In this document: in pieces, positions 51,588 to 59,600 of the stretch | Position numbering within the stretch: the first letter of the stretch is position 1 | How the letters are laid out: every line of letters starts with the position of its first letter | DNA from: Verrucomicrobiaceae bacterium | GTDB lineage: Bacteria; Verrucomicrobiota; Verrucomicrobiia; Verrucomicrobiales; Verrucomicrobiaceae | DNA: 64,000 nt | Assembly: GCA_016795485.1 (NCBI GenBank) | Contig: JAEUHM010000046.1 | Span: 222,467-286,466, forward strand | Direction: 5' to 3' | Made by a program: the position numbers and the translations under genes | Notes under the pieces: model-generated | Database searches by the model: none | Seen by the model: only the letters and a program-made list of their open reading frames with translations | Told to the model about the DNA's origin: nothing

Positions 51588-53279
51588 CTAAACCAACTGT
51601 GGTCGCCGCTGGGCCATCGCCTGACGCACAACCTCAGACAACTCACCAGCCTCATAGGGCTTCGGCAGGATCGCCGCAAAACCTTGGTCAATGAACGTGC
51701 GCTGAACGTCGTCGGTCACACTCCCGCTGGAGACAATGATTTTGGCAGAAGGATCAAAAGCCCATATCTCCTTGGCAGCTTCCATGCCCTCCATGCCACC
51801 AGCCAAAGTCAGATCCATCATCACCACATCCAATGGCGTGCCCGCTCGCGCCATCTGAGAGTAAGTGCGCACCGCCGCTTCTCCAGAGTCGCATTCAAGG
51901 ACTTTGTAGCCGCAGCGCTTCAGAATCGAAGCTGCGATCATGCGGATGGCCATTTCATCATCCACAATCAAAACCGTACCAGACCCAGCCACCAACCCTT
52001 TCGTCGGTGTGCGGACGGGACTAGCAGCTGCCAGAGCCCTTGACTGGGCCGCCGCGTCTGCCGCAGGGAGGTAGAAACGAAACTCGGTGCCCACACCAAG
52101 GGCTGATTCCACCCGAATGACGCCGCCGTGAGCTTCAATGATATGCTTGCACGTCGTGAGGCCGATTCCGTTGCCGTCCAACTTGGTGCTGAACGACTCT
52201 TTAAATAGGCGGCTCATATTTTCAGGGGAGATTCCCATTCCGCGATCACGAACTCGCACCTCAAGAAACCTTCCCGGCTTCAGTTCCGCATCCATGCCTG
52301 GACGGACCTCCACCTCCCTAGCTTCAACATCCATATACCCACCTTTCGGCATGGCCTGAATGCCATTCATGACGAGGTTCTGGAGAACTTGGCTAACTTT
52401 CACACCATCACACATGGCAGGGCACATCGAGTCGGCCATTCTGACGTTAACACGAACGTTGGTACCCGCTTGAGCAAGTCGCACAGTCTCGTGAATCAGT
52501 TCCTGGAGCCGGGTCGCACACTTTTCAGCTGGGCGGCTCTTTGCAGCCTTTACTACCTGACTAGTAAACTGCCGAGCGCGCTGGACGGAAGCCATCATGA
52601 CATCCAAGGCCTGCCCAAGCTCTGAAGAAGGGTCTACGGTCGGCTGCACGAGCGAAAGCTGGGCTGTAATCGGACCAAGCAAGTTATTCACATCGTGGGC
52701 AATCCCCTGCGCCATGGCAGCAAGATTCTCCACCCGCAACCGCTCGGACTGAGCGTCCATGTCCTCCTCCTTGTCGGTTGAACCGGAAGGTTTCGTCTCC
52801 TGAGGCTTATCAACTGGGGTTTCTTGAACCGTCACCGTGAAGTTCAGAATCTGTCGAAGGCTATTGAAAACGGCCTTAATCCTCCAAATACAAGGAACGG
52901 CACCTTTCTCATAGTAGGTTTGGAGACTGGCTGTAACTTCCGCAGAGCCACTGGCCGCTGCGTCATTTAGAGCCGTTAGAAGAGCCACACCATCCCGCTC
53001 GCAACCCACAAGGTCGAGAGCGTGCAGTCCCCTCAGCCCACGCTCAGGTGCCACTCCCACCATGCAAGTCGAGCGTGCGTTGCAGAAAAGCACTCGCGGG
53101 CCTGTAGAATCTAGCGGAGACGCATCCAGCAACAAAACGCCCTCTTGGACCTGATCCAACGCAACTTTGAGATAGTGATTAGCGAGTCTTAACTGATCAT
53201 GCTCCCCCCTTGCTGGCTGACCTGCACTTTCAGGGCCTTGGGGAATCTGAGCTGAAGTAGAAATCATAGTGTGACTCAA
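51588..53279 (-). CDS. Hybrid sensor histidine kinase with response regulator domain
   Basis: A 563-residue cytoplasmic protein. Seen: an N-terminal PAS-like domain (about 35-150), a HisKA region with GIAHDVNNLL (phospho-His195), an HATPase domain with VLQNLVMNGIQAMPKGG and RDRGMGISPENMSRLF, GNGIGLTTCKHIIEAHGG, and a C-terminal receiver with VLIVDDEMAIRM and phospho-Asp489 in VVMMDLTLAGG. No membrane segment or separate response regulator gene is seen. The input and output are unknown. It is convergent with the gene at 50429 and divergent from rpmI. Confidence 0.93.
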   Translation of the reverse strand: MSHTMISTSAQIPQGPESAGQPARGEHDQLRLANHYLKVALDQVQEGVLLLDASPLDSTGPRVLFCNARSTCMVGVAPERGLRGLHALDLVGCERDGVALLTALNDAAASGSAEVTASLQTYYEKGAVPCIWRIKAVFNSLRQILNFTVTVQETPVDKPQETKPSGSTDKEEDMDAQSERLRVENLAAMAQGIAHDVNNLLGPITAQLSLVQPTVDPSSELGQALDVMMASVQRARQFTSQVVKAAKSRPAEKCATRLQELIHETVRLAQAGTNVRVNVRMADSMCPAMCDGVKVSQVLQNLVMNGIQAMPKGGYMDVEAREVEVRPGMDAELKPGRFLEVRVRDRGMGISPENMSRLFKESFSTKLDGNGIGLTTCKHIIEAHGGVIRVESALGVGTEFRFYLPAADAAAQSRALAAASPVRTPTKGLVAGSGTVLIVDDEMAIRMIAASILKRCGYKVLECDSGEAAVRTYSQMARAGTPLDVVMMDLTLAGGMEGMEAAKEIWAFDPSAKIIVSSGSVTDDVQRTFIDQGFAAILPKPYEAGELSEVVRQAMAQRRPQLV

Positions 53280-53462
53280 AATTGTGTGCGCCTGTTTAAT
53301 CTTTTGGACCTGTTAAGTAAACTTTAATTTTTGCTAAATGCGATTTTTTTGATTCCCAAATCTGCGAATAACTCACCCACCGGTGAATAACTTCGACAAA
53401 ACTAAAGAAAAGCGGAGAAACCTGTTGCCCACTTCACCTTCACCACTACTTTCCGCCCCCCT

Positions 53463-53672
53463 ATGTCCAAAAACGCTGGTCTAGCCAAAACGAGAAAAGC
53501 CGTCGCAAAACGGTTCAAGATCACTGGCACAGGCAAGGTGCTCCGCCGCAAAAAAGGCAAGCGCCACCTGCTCGCCAACAAGAACCGCAAGCGCAAGCGC
53601 AACCTCGGTAAAGTCGCCCTCGTGGCGAAAGAAGACGAAGCAGCAATCAAGGCAAACATGCCTTGGTCCTGA
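53463..53672 (+). CDS. rpmI: 50S ribosomal protein L35
   Basis: A 69-residue ribosomal protein with the usual NAGLAKTRKAVAKRFKITGT and KGKRHLLANKNRKRKRNL. It is read with rplT, 120 bp apart. There is no infC gene directly upstream, which is its usual neighbour. Confidence 0.97.
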   Translation: MSKNAGLAKTRKAVAKRFKITGTGKVLRRKKGKRHLLANKNRKRKRNLGKVALVAKEDEAAIKANMPWS

Positions 53673-53706
53673 TCGTCACCGCTTCACATCTTGAAGCTAC
53701 GGCCCT

Positions 53707-53746
53707 CCACCTGATCCCCGCAAAGGGTCTTCGATCAGATGAGGTG
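53707..53746 (+). promoter_or_regulatory. Possible hairpin in the rpmI-rplT gap
   Basis: CACCTGATC and GATCA...GGTG can pair with a 5-nt bulge and a 16-nt loop. In other bacteria L20 represses its own operon by binding leader RNA; whether this element does so is only a guess. Confidence 0.25.
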
Positions 53747-53792
53747 AAGGTCCGGAATCATCAAACAACAGTCTGATCTTCGATAAAGCAAC

Positions 53793-54179
53793 ATGCCAAG
53801 AGCCACCAACTCACCAGCCAGCCGCAAGCGCCGTAAAAGGACGCTTGATCAGGCAAAGGGCTTCCGTGGATTCCGTTCCTCGCACTTCCGTTATGCGAAG
53901 GATGCGGTCCGCAAAGCCATGACCTACGCGTTCCGCGACCGTAAACAACGTCGCCGGAACTTCCGCAACCTTTGGGTACAGCGCATTAACGCCGCTGTTC
54001 GTCCATTGGGCATCTCCTACAGCCGATTCATGGAAGGCCTCAAGGCCGCCGGTATCGACATGGACCGCAAAGTCCTTGCCGATCTCGCTGTGAATGACTC
54101 CGCTGCAATTGGAGCACTTGCCAACCAGGCAAAGGCCGCTTTGGCCAACAAGCCAGGTGCGGAACTCGCAAAAGCGTAA
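53793..54179 (+). CDS. rplT: 50S ribosomal protein L20
   Basis: A 128-residue ribosomal protein with RRKRTLDQAKGFRGFRSSHF, NFRNLWVQRINAAVRPLGIS and YSRFMEGLKAAGIDMDRK, in the usual order, plus an Ala-rich tail. It is followed by a terminator. Confidence 0.97.
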   Translation: MPRATNSPASRKRRKRTLDQAKGFRGFRSSHFRYAKDAVRKAMTYAFRDRKQRRRNFRNLWVQRINAAVRPLGISYSRFMEGLKAAGIDMDRKVLADLAVNDSAAIGALANQAKAALANKPGAELAKA

Positions 54180-54202
54180 GTCACATTATCTTCAGTAACA
54201 AC

Positions 54203-54235
54203 AACAGCCGGGGTCAGTCGACTCCGGCTGTTTTG
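54203..54235 (+). terminator. Rho-independent terminator after rplT
   Basis: AACAGCCGGGGTC (54203-54215) pairs with GACTCCGGCTGTT (54220-54232) with one G-U pair and a 4-nt loop, followed by TTGCG. It ends only 6 bp before the tcdA start. Confidence 0.8.
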
Positions 54236-54240
54236 CGTTC

Positions 54241-55035
54241 ATGACAGACGAATACCTCCAACGTTTTTCCGGCTTAGGCCGCCTGTATGGCAATACAGCT
54301 CTTCAGAAGTTGCATGATGCCCATGTATGTATCGTTGGAGTCGGTGGTGTTGGCTCTTGGATCGTCGAGGCTTTGGCCCGGAGCGGCATCGGGACGCTTA
54401 CGCTTGTAGACCTCGATGACGTATGCATCACCAATACCAATCGCCAAATGCCAGCCCTAACATCGACAGTGGGCCAACCCAAGATCTCAGTGCTGTCAGC
54501 ACGTGTGCGAGAAATCAATCCTGAGTGTCGAATCATCGAGGTGCCCGCATTTGTGTCGGAGTCCAATTGTGACTCGATACTACCCAACGATGCCGAGGTT
54601 TTGATCGATGCCGTTGACCGAATGTCGATCAAGGCAGCAATCATTGCTTGGGCTCATCGTGCTCGCGTTCCGGTCATCACTTGTGGGTCAGCTGGAGGCC
54701 GAATCGACTCCTTGGCGATCAAATGCGCAGACCTCGGCATGACCGGTCATGATCCCCTGCTCCAGCAAGTACGGAAAAAGCTCCGCCAAGATCATGGCTA
54801 CCCAAAAAGCACCGATGGGCGGGCTCTTCCACTCGATGTGGTCGCCATTTACAGCACGGAGCACCCTCGCTTCCCCTTGCCCGATGGAAGTTGTTCGTTA
54901 CAAAAGCCAGCCGGCCAAGAAACTGGTGTCCGCCTCGATTGTAGCGCTGGCTTCGGTGCGGCAACTCACGTCACAGGCGCCTTCGGCTTTGCTGCAGCGG
55001 CGGAGGTCCTGAAGAAACTCGTCGGCACGACATAA
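54241..55035 (+). CDS. tcdA: tRNA threonylcarbamoyladenosine dehydratase
   Basis: A 264-residue E1-like enzyme that cyclises t6A to ct6A at position 37 of tRNAs, using ATP. Seen: IVGVGGVGSWIVEALARSGIG (20 or so residues with the GxGGxGS nucleotide loop), LVDLDDVCITNTNRQ, and the later TCGSAGGRIDS and DCSAGFGAATHVTGAFG. The gene starts immediately after the rplT terminator, with almost no space for its own promoter. Confidence 0.93.
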   Translation: MTDEYLQRFSGLGRLYGNTALQKLHDAHVCIVGVGGVGSWIVEALARSGIGTLTLVDLDDVCITNTNRQMPALTSTVGQPKISVLSARVREINPECRIIEVPAFVSESNCDSILPNDAEVLIDAVDRMSIKAAIIAWAHRARVPVITCGSAGGRIDSLAIKCADLGMTGHDPLLQQVRKKLRQDHGYPKSTDGRALPLDVVAIYSTEHPRFPLPDGSCSLQKPAGQETGVRLDCSAGFGAATHVTGAFGFAAAAEVLKKLVGTT

Positions 55036-55141
55036 GGTGCGACCTTGGTGCTTCATGTGCATTTTCGATAGCTAGCGGTGCTCTACAATCACGGCATCGC
55101 CGCTCACAATCGGCAGCGAAACTCAACCACCACTCGTCATT

Positions 55142-55999
55142 ATGCCAAATCCCTGGACCGGAACCGGAAACCCCTACACCAAACAAGAAGTCGTAGATCG
55201 CCTCAAGGCCACACTGGCCAAAGGTGAACCCATCATCGCCGCCGGAGCCGGCACGGGCATCAGCGCCAAGTTCATCGAGAAGGGGGGCGCAGACCTTATC
55301 ATCATCTACAACAGCGGTCGCTTCCGCATGATGGGCCACGGCAGCACCTGCGGCCTTATGGCCTACGGAGATGCGAACGCCATCGCCATGGAGATTGGAG
55401 AATACGAGGTGCTCCCTGTTGTGAAGGAAATCCCGGTCGTATGCGGCGTCCATGCCACTGATCCACGCCGCCGCATGTGGCACTGGCTTCAGCAGGTCAA
55501 GAACATGGGCTTCTCCGGCGTGAACAACTTCCCCACCCACACCATCGTGGACGGCCACTTCCGTGGTGTGCTGGAGGAGACCGGCATGAGCGTGCAGAAG
55601 GAGTTTGAGATGGTGGGACTCGCCACCAAGATGGACCTCTTCAGCATCGTCTACGTGGCCACCCCAGAGGAAGCCATCGAGATGACCAAACAAGGTGCTG
55701 ATGCCGTCATCGCGCACGTCGGCACCACGGTCGGCGGCAGCATTGGCGTCGTGAAAGCCGTCGTCGATTGGGACCACACCGTGAAAGTCACCCAAGACAT
55801 CATCGACGCCGCCAAGAGTGTGCGCAAAGACGTCTTCACCCTCACTCACGGCGGTCCTATCAACACGCCGAAGGACGTGGAATATGTTCTCAGCAAAACC
55901 ACGGCTGACGGCTTCGTCGGAGCCAGCAGCCTGGAGCGCATGGGCGTGGAGGATTCCCTCACCAGCCTCACGCGGGAGTTCAAGTCCCTGCGGAGGTAG
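55142..55999 (+). CDS. Phosphoenolpyruvate-hydrolase-like TIM-barrel protein
   Basis: A 285-residue protein of the PEP hydrolase-like family (PF09370), related to the C-terminal part of some UPF0261 proteins. Seen: GEPIIAAGAGTGISAKF, GGADLIIIYNSGRFRMMG, VCGVHATDPRRRM, GFSGVNNFPTHTIVDGHFR, and HVGTTVGGSIGV. The family fold is a TIM barrel similar to PEP mutase/isocitrate lyase relatives; the in vivo substrate is unclear. It is likely cytosolic and transcribed alone. Confidence 0.87.
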   Translation: MPNPWTGTGNPYTKQEVVDRLKATLAKGEPIIAAGAGTGISAKFIEKGGADLIIIYNSGRFRMMGHGSTCGLMAYGDANAIAMEIGEYEVLPVVKEIPVVCGVHATDPRRRMWHWLQQVKNMGFSGVNNFPTHTIVDGHFRGVLEETGMSVQKEFEMVGLATKMDLFSIVYVATPEEAIEMTKQGADAVIAHVGTTVGGSIGVVKAVVDWDHTVKVTQDIIDAAKSVRKDVFTLTHGGPINTPKDVEYVLSKTTADGFVGASSLERMGVEDSLTSLTREFKSLRR

Positions 56000-56008
56000 C
56001 GAGAAGGA

Positions 56009-56097
56009 ACCGCTGATTGACGCTAATGTTCGCTGATAAAAATAGAGAGAAGAGCTTTTCTCAATCATTAGCGTCTATCAGCGAACATTAGCGGTTT
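56009..56097. repeat. Inverted repeat before the GxxExxY gene
   Basis: GCTAATGTTCGCTGATA (56022-56038) is exactly complementary to TATCAGCGAACATTAGC (56076-56092). The right arm extends to GGTTTT and resembles the direct repeat at 56551-56586. Confidence 0.8.
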
Positions 56098-56130
56098 TAC
56101 CCCTCTTCGATTCCCCCACGTTCACCACCA

Positions 56131-56580
56131 ATGACAGCCGACTCCTTCCCAGAACGCCCAAGCGACAAGCCTTACGCTCAAGAAGGTTATGCCCTGATGG
56201 CCGCCGCGTTCGAGGTTCACCGGGTCATTGGCGGCGGTCTGCTGGAAGCGGTGTATCAAGAGGCGCTAGAGCAGGAGTTAACTCTGCGAAACATCGGATT
56301 CACCGCCCACCAAGAGCTCGCTATCTTCTATAAAGGCACGGAACTCCGTCACAGGTATATCCCAGACCTCTTCGTTCACCCAGAAATCTTGGTGGAACTC
56401 AAGGCCGTTGGCCAGCTCATCCCCGAGCACGAAGCGCAGTTGCTCAACTATTTGCGCCTTGCCAAGAAGCCAGTCGGCTACCTCATCAACTTCGCACCAC
56501 TAGACAAGGTTGAGTGGAAACGATTCGTAATCTCCAAACACCTTCCTCCTCAACCATCAGCGTCAATCAGCGACCATTAG
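56131..56580 (+). CDS. GxxExxY protein (PD-(D/E)XK nuclease-like)
   Basis: A 149-residue protein of the GxxExxY family, common in Planctomycetes and Verrucomicrobia. Seen: GGGLLEAVYQEALEQEL (the family signature), then YIPDLFVHPEILVELKAVG, with acidic and Lys residues in the order of PD-(D/E)XK nucleases, and LLNYLRLAKKPVGYLINF. The biological role is not known. The gene lies inside short repeats: an inverted repeat ends 35 bp before its start, and its last residues (PSASISDH) and stop codon are encoded by a third copy of the repeat. That suggests a mobile or recombining unit. Confidence 0.9.
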   Translation: MTADSFPERPSDKPYAQEGYALMAAAFEVHRVIGGGLLEAVYQEALEQELTLRNIGFTAHQELAIFYKGTELRHRYIPDLFVHPEILVELKAVGQLIPEHEAQLLNYLRLAKKPVGYLINFAPLDKVEWKRFVISKHLPPQPSASISDH

Positions 56581-56586
56581 CGGTTT
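56551..56586. repeat. Direct repeat overlapping the GxxExxY 3' end
   Basis: CAACCATCAGCGTCAATCAG and CGACCATTAGCGGTTT correspond to CAATCATTAGCGTCTATCAG and CGAACATTAGCGGTTT at 56062-56097, differing at about 5 of 36 bases. The stop codon lies inside it. Confidence 0.8.
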
Positions 56587-56606
56587 CCCAACCCGATTTT
56601 CCAACC

Positions 56607-59600
56607 ATGAAACGCCTCATTCTGACTTTCCTCACCCTAGCGGTCCTACCAGTCACCGCCGCAGATCCCCTCCGCGTCTTCATCCGCGCGGGTGCCAAGT
56701 CTCACGCACCGGGAGCGCATGATTTCCCGCAGTTTCTCAAGGACTGGGTGCCCATGCTGAATGAGCGAGGCGCGAAGTGCGAGGGCTCGCTGGAGTTCCC
56801 AACCAAGGAGCAACTTGACCGCACGGACGTTCTCATCCTGCATGCTCAGGAGGCTGGCAACATCAAGATCGGTGACGAGCGCAAGAACCTCATGGCGTTC
56901 TTAGCTCGTGGTGGTGGTCTCGTGGTGATCCATGCGGCCGCTGTCTCTAAAGACCACGATTGGTTTAAAGGCATCATCGGCGGCTCATGGCATTTCGGCA
57001 AAACCAAGTGGCTGGAGGCACCCATGAGCCTCTATTTCACCGACCACTTCAATCCCATCACCAAGGACATCTCGAACTTCGACATCGACGACGAGATCTA
57101 CTACGACATGGATCTCTTGCCCGAGGCAAAGATCCTTGCAGCAGCCTACACACCCAATACCCCGCAGGTGAAGGGCGGAAACAAAGAAGCACAGGCACGT
57201 GCAGCAGAAGCAGTCGCCAAAAAGAAAGCGGTCAACATCTATGACATTCAGCCGCAGGCCTGGACCTACGAGAAGGACAACTACCGCGCCTTCACCTTTA
57301 TCCCAGGCCACTGGTACAAGAACTTCAGCCACAACGGCATCCGCACCGCCATTCTCCGTGGGATCGCATGGGCAGGGAAGCGCCCCAATGTCGATGAGCT
57401 TTGCAAACCAACGGAACTCGGTGATGCACTACGCTACGTGGACGGCGGCTGCCCCAGCCCGCAAGCCCTGCCGAAGGACCTGGAGATTCACCCCGAGTTC
57501 AATCTCAGCCTCGTGGCCGCCGAGCCGCTGGTGAACAAACCCATGAACATCGACTGGGATGCCAAAGGTCGCCTCTGGGTCACAGAGACACCGGAGTATC
57601 CTAACGGTCTTCGTGAGGCCAACGTGGAGGCATGGAAGGACTCAGGAGCCATTCAACCAGGGCAGTATCAAAGAGAGCCGCTCGACCGCATCTCCATCCT
57701 CAGCGACACCAATGGCGATGGCGTGATGGATCGCAAACAAGTGTTTGCAGACAAAATCGAACTCGCCACCAGCAGCGTCTTTTACAAAAACGGCGTCATC
57801 GTGAGTGCCGCGCCGGACATCTGGTTCTTTGAAGACACCGATGGCGACGACAAGGCCGACAAGCGAACCAAGCTCTACACCAATCTCGGCAATCGCGACA
57901 CTCATGCCGTCATCAACAACATGCGCCTTGGCCTTGATGGCTGGGTTTATGCCACCCACGGCTACAGCAGCACCGAGGACGTGAAGTCCGGCGATGGCAG
58001 CAAGGGTTTCGGCCCCGTTGGTGCCGGTGTCGTGCGCTTCAAGCCAGACGGCAGCGCCTTTGAGCAATACGCCTCACGCGGTGGCAATACCTGGGGGCTC
58101 AACATCACCTCGGATGGCCAAGTCTTCTACACCCAGCCCACCAGTGGCAATCACTTCATCCACGTGGTGCTTCCTGAATATGTTCTCGCCAAAGGCAAGC
58201 TTCCCGGTGTCGTGGGCACCAACGGCATGTTGCCTCGCGAGCCCACCTACCCCGCCATGCACTGGGAGCAGCAGGCCTACGTGCAGATCGACCAAGTGGG
58301 CAGCTACACCGCAGCGGCCGGTTGCGCCATCTATGAAGGTGGAGCCTGGCCAGCCAAGTGGAACTACGGCTACTTCACCACCGAACCCACGCTCAACATC
58401 GTCAGCCACTTCATGGTGGAGCCAGACGGCGTCACCTACAAGGCCAAGCGCGAACCTGGCCGCGAGCAAACCGAGTTCATTCGTAGCAAGAACCTCTGGT
58501 TCCGCCCCATCGAGGTCCGGGTCGGCCCAGATGGTGCCCTTTACGTCGTCGACTTCTGCAACCAAGCCGTCATCCACAATGACACGCGCGGTCCCACTCA
58601 CGGTCCTGCCAACGCTGCTGTGCGCCCCGACCGCGACCACTACTACGGCCGCATCTGGAAAGTGCAGCACAAGGAAGCAAAAGCTGCCGTCTCCAACTCA
58701 AAGACCAATGTCACACAAGGCAGTGCCGCGCTGAAACTATACGAGTCAGCCAAAGAGAACGCACCTGAAGCCATCGTCACCTCTTACTCATCCGCCAAGG
58801 ACGATTGGTCACGCTCGGCTCTCATTGCCGCCGCATCAGATGAAGCTAAAGCTACCATCCAAGCCGCGCTCAATAGCGAACTGGGCAATGAAGTAGTATC
58901 TCTCGTTGAGGCCCTTCTTCCATCGGCATCAAAAGAGGCTGCGGAAGTCATCGCTCTTTGCGTGGATGGCAAAAGTGAAGCCCTGAAGATTGCCATCCTC
59001 CGCGGCTTGGCAGCTCAGATGAATGATCAGATCGCCAACTCAAAGCCGCCGCTCGCTGCCTTCAAGAAACTGCTCAGCGGACCGCTGGCAGGCTACGTGC
59101 TGCCCATCGTGTCGCGCTGGAAGAACTGCGAGGACTTGGCCGGCCAAGTTTCCGAGGCAACCCAAACACTGGTCAAGACTCTCTCGAACCGGGATGGCTC
59201 CATCGAGGCTAGGATTGGTGCTGCCCGCGCATTGGTCGGACTCGGCGGCAGCCACGCTCAAACAGGAGTCGAGTCCCTGGCCGATCCAACATCACCTGAG
59301 GCGCTTGGATCTGCCATCATTGCCGCACTTGATGAAGCCGGCAGCGCCTCCGCACTCGTCCCCGCCATGGATGTGATCAAGCCAGCACTCCAGCAGGCAG
59401 CGTTTGAAGCTGTGCTGAAGCGTCCCGAGGCCACCCTTGCCCTGCTTGCTGCCGTGAAGGCTGGCAGCATCGACCGGGCTACTTTTGCCCCTGGAGATGT
59501 GGGTCGCCTGCGTTCTCACCCCAACAAACAAATCGCTCGTCAAGCTGCCGCGCTCTTCCAAGTCAACAACGCAGCCAAGGACGCCATCATCGCCAAACTT

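Noticed and set aside
54971..56068. Long leftward open frame (365 aa) antisense to the PEP-hydrolase-like gene
   Set aside because: Its His/Asp/Val-rich composition is what the reverse of that gene gives, and no family motif was seen.
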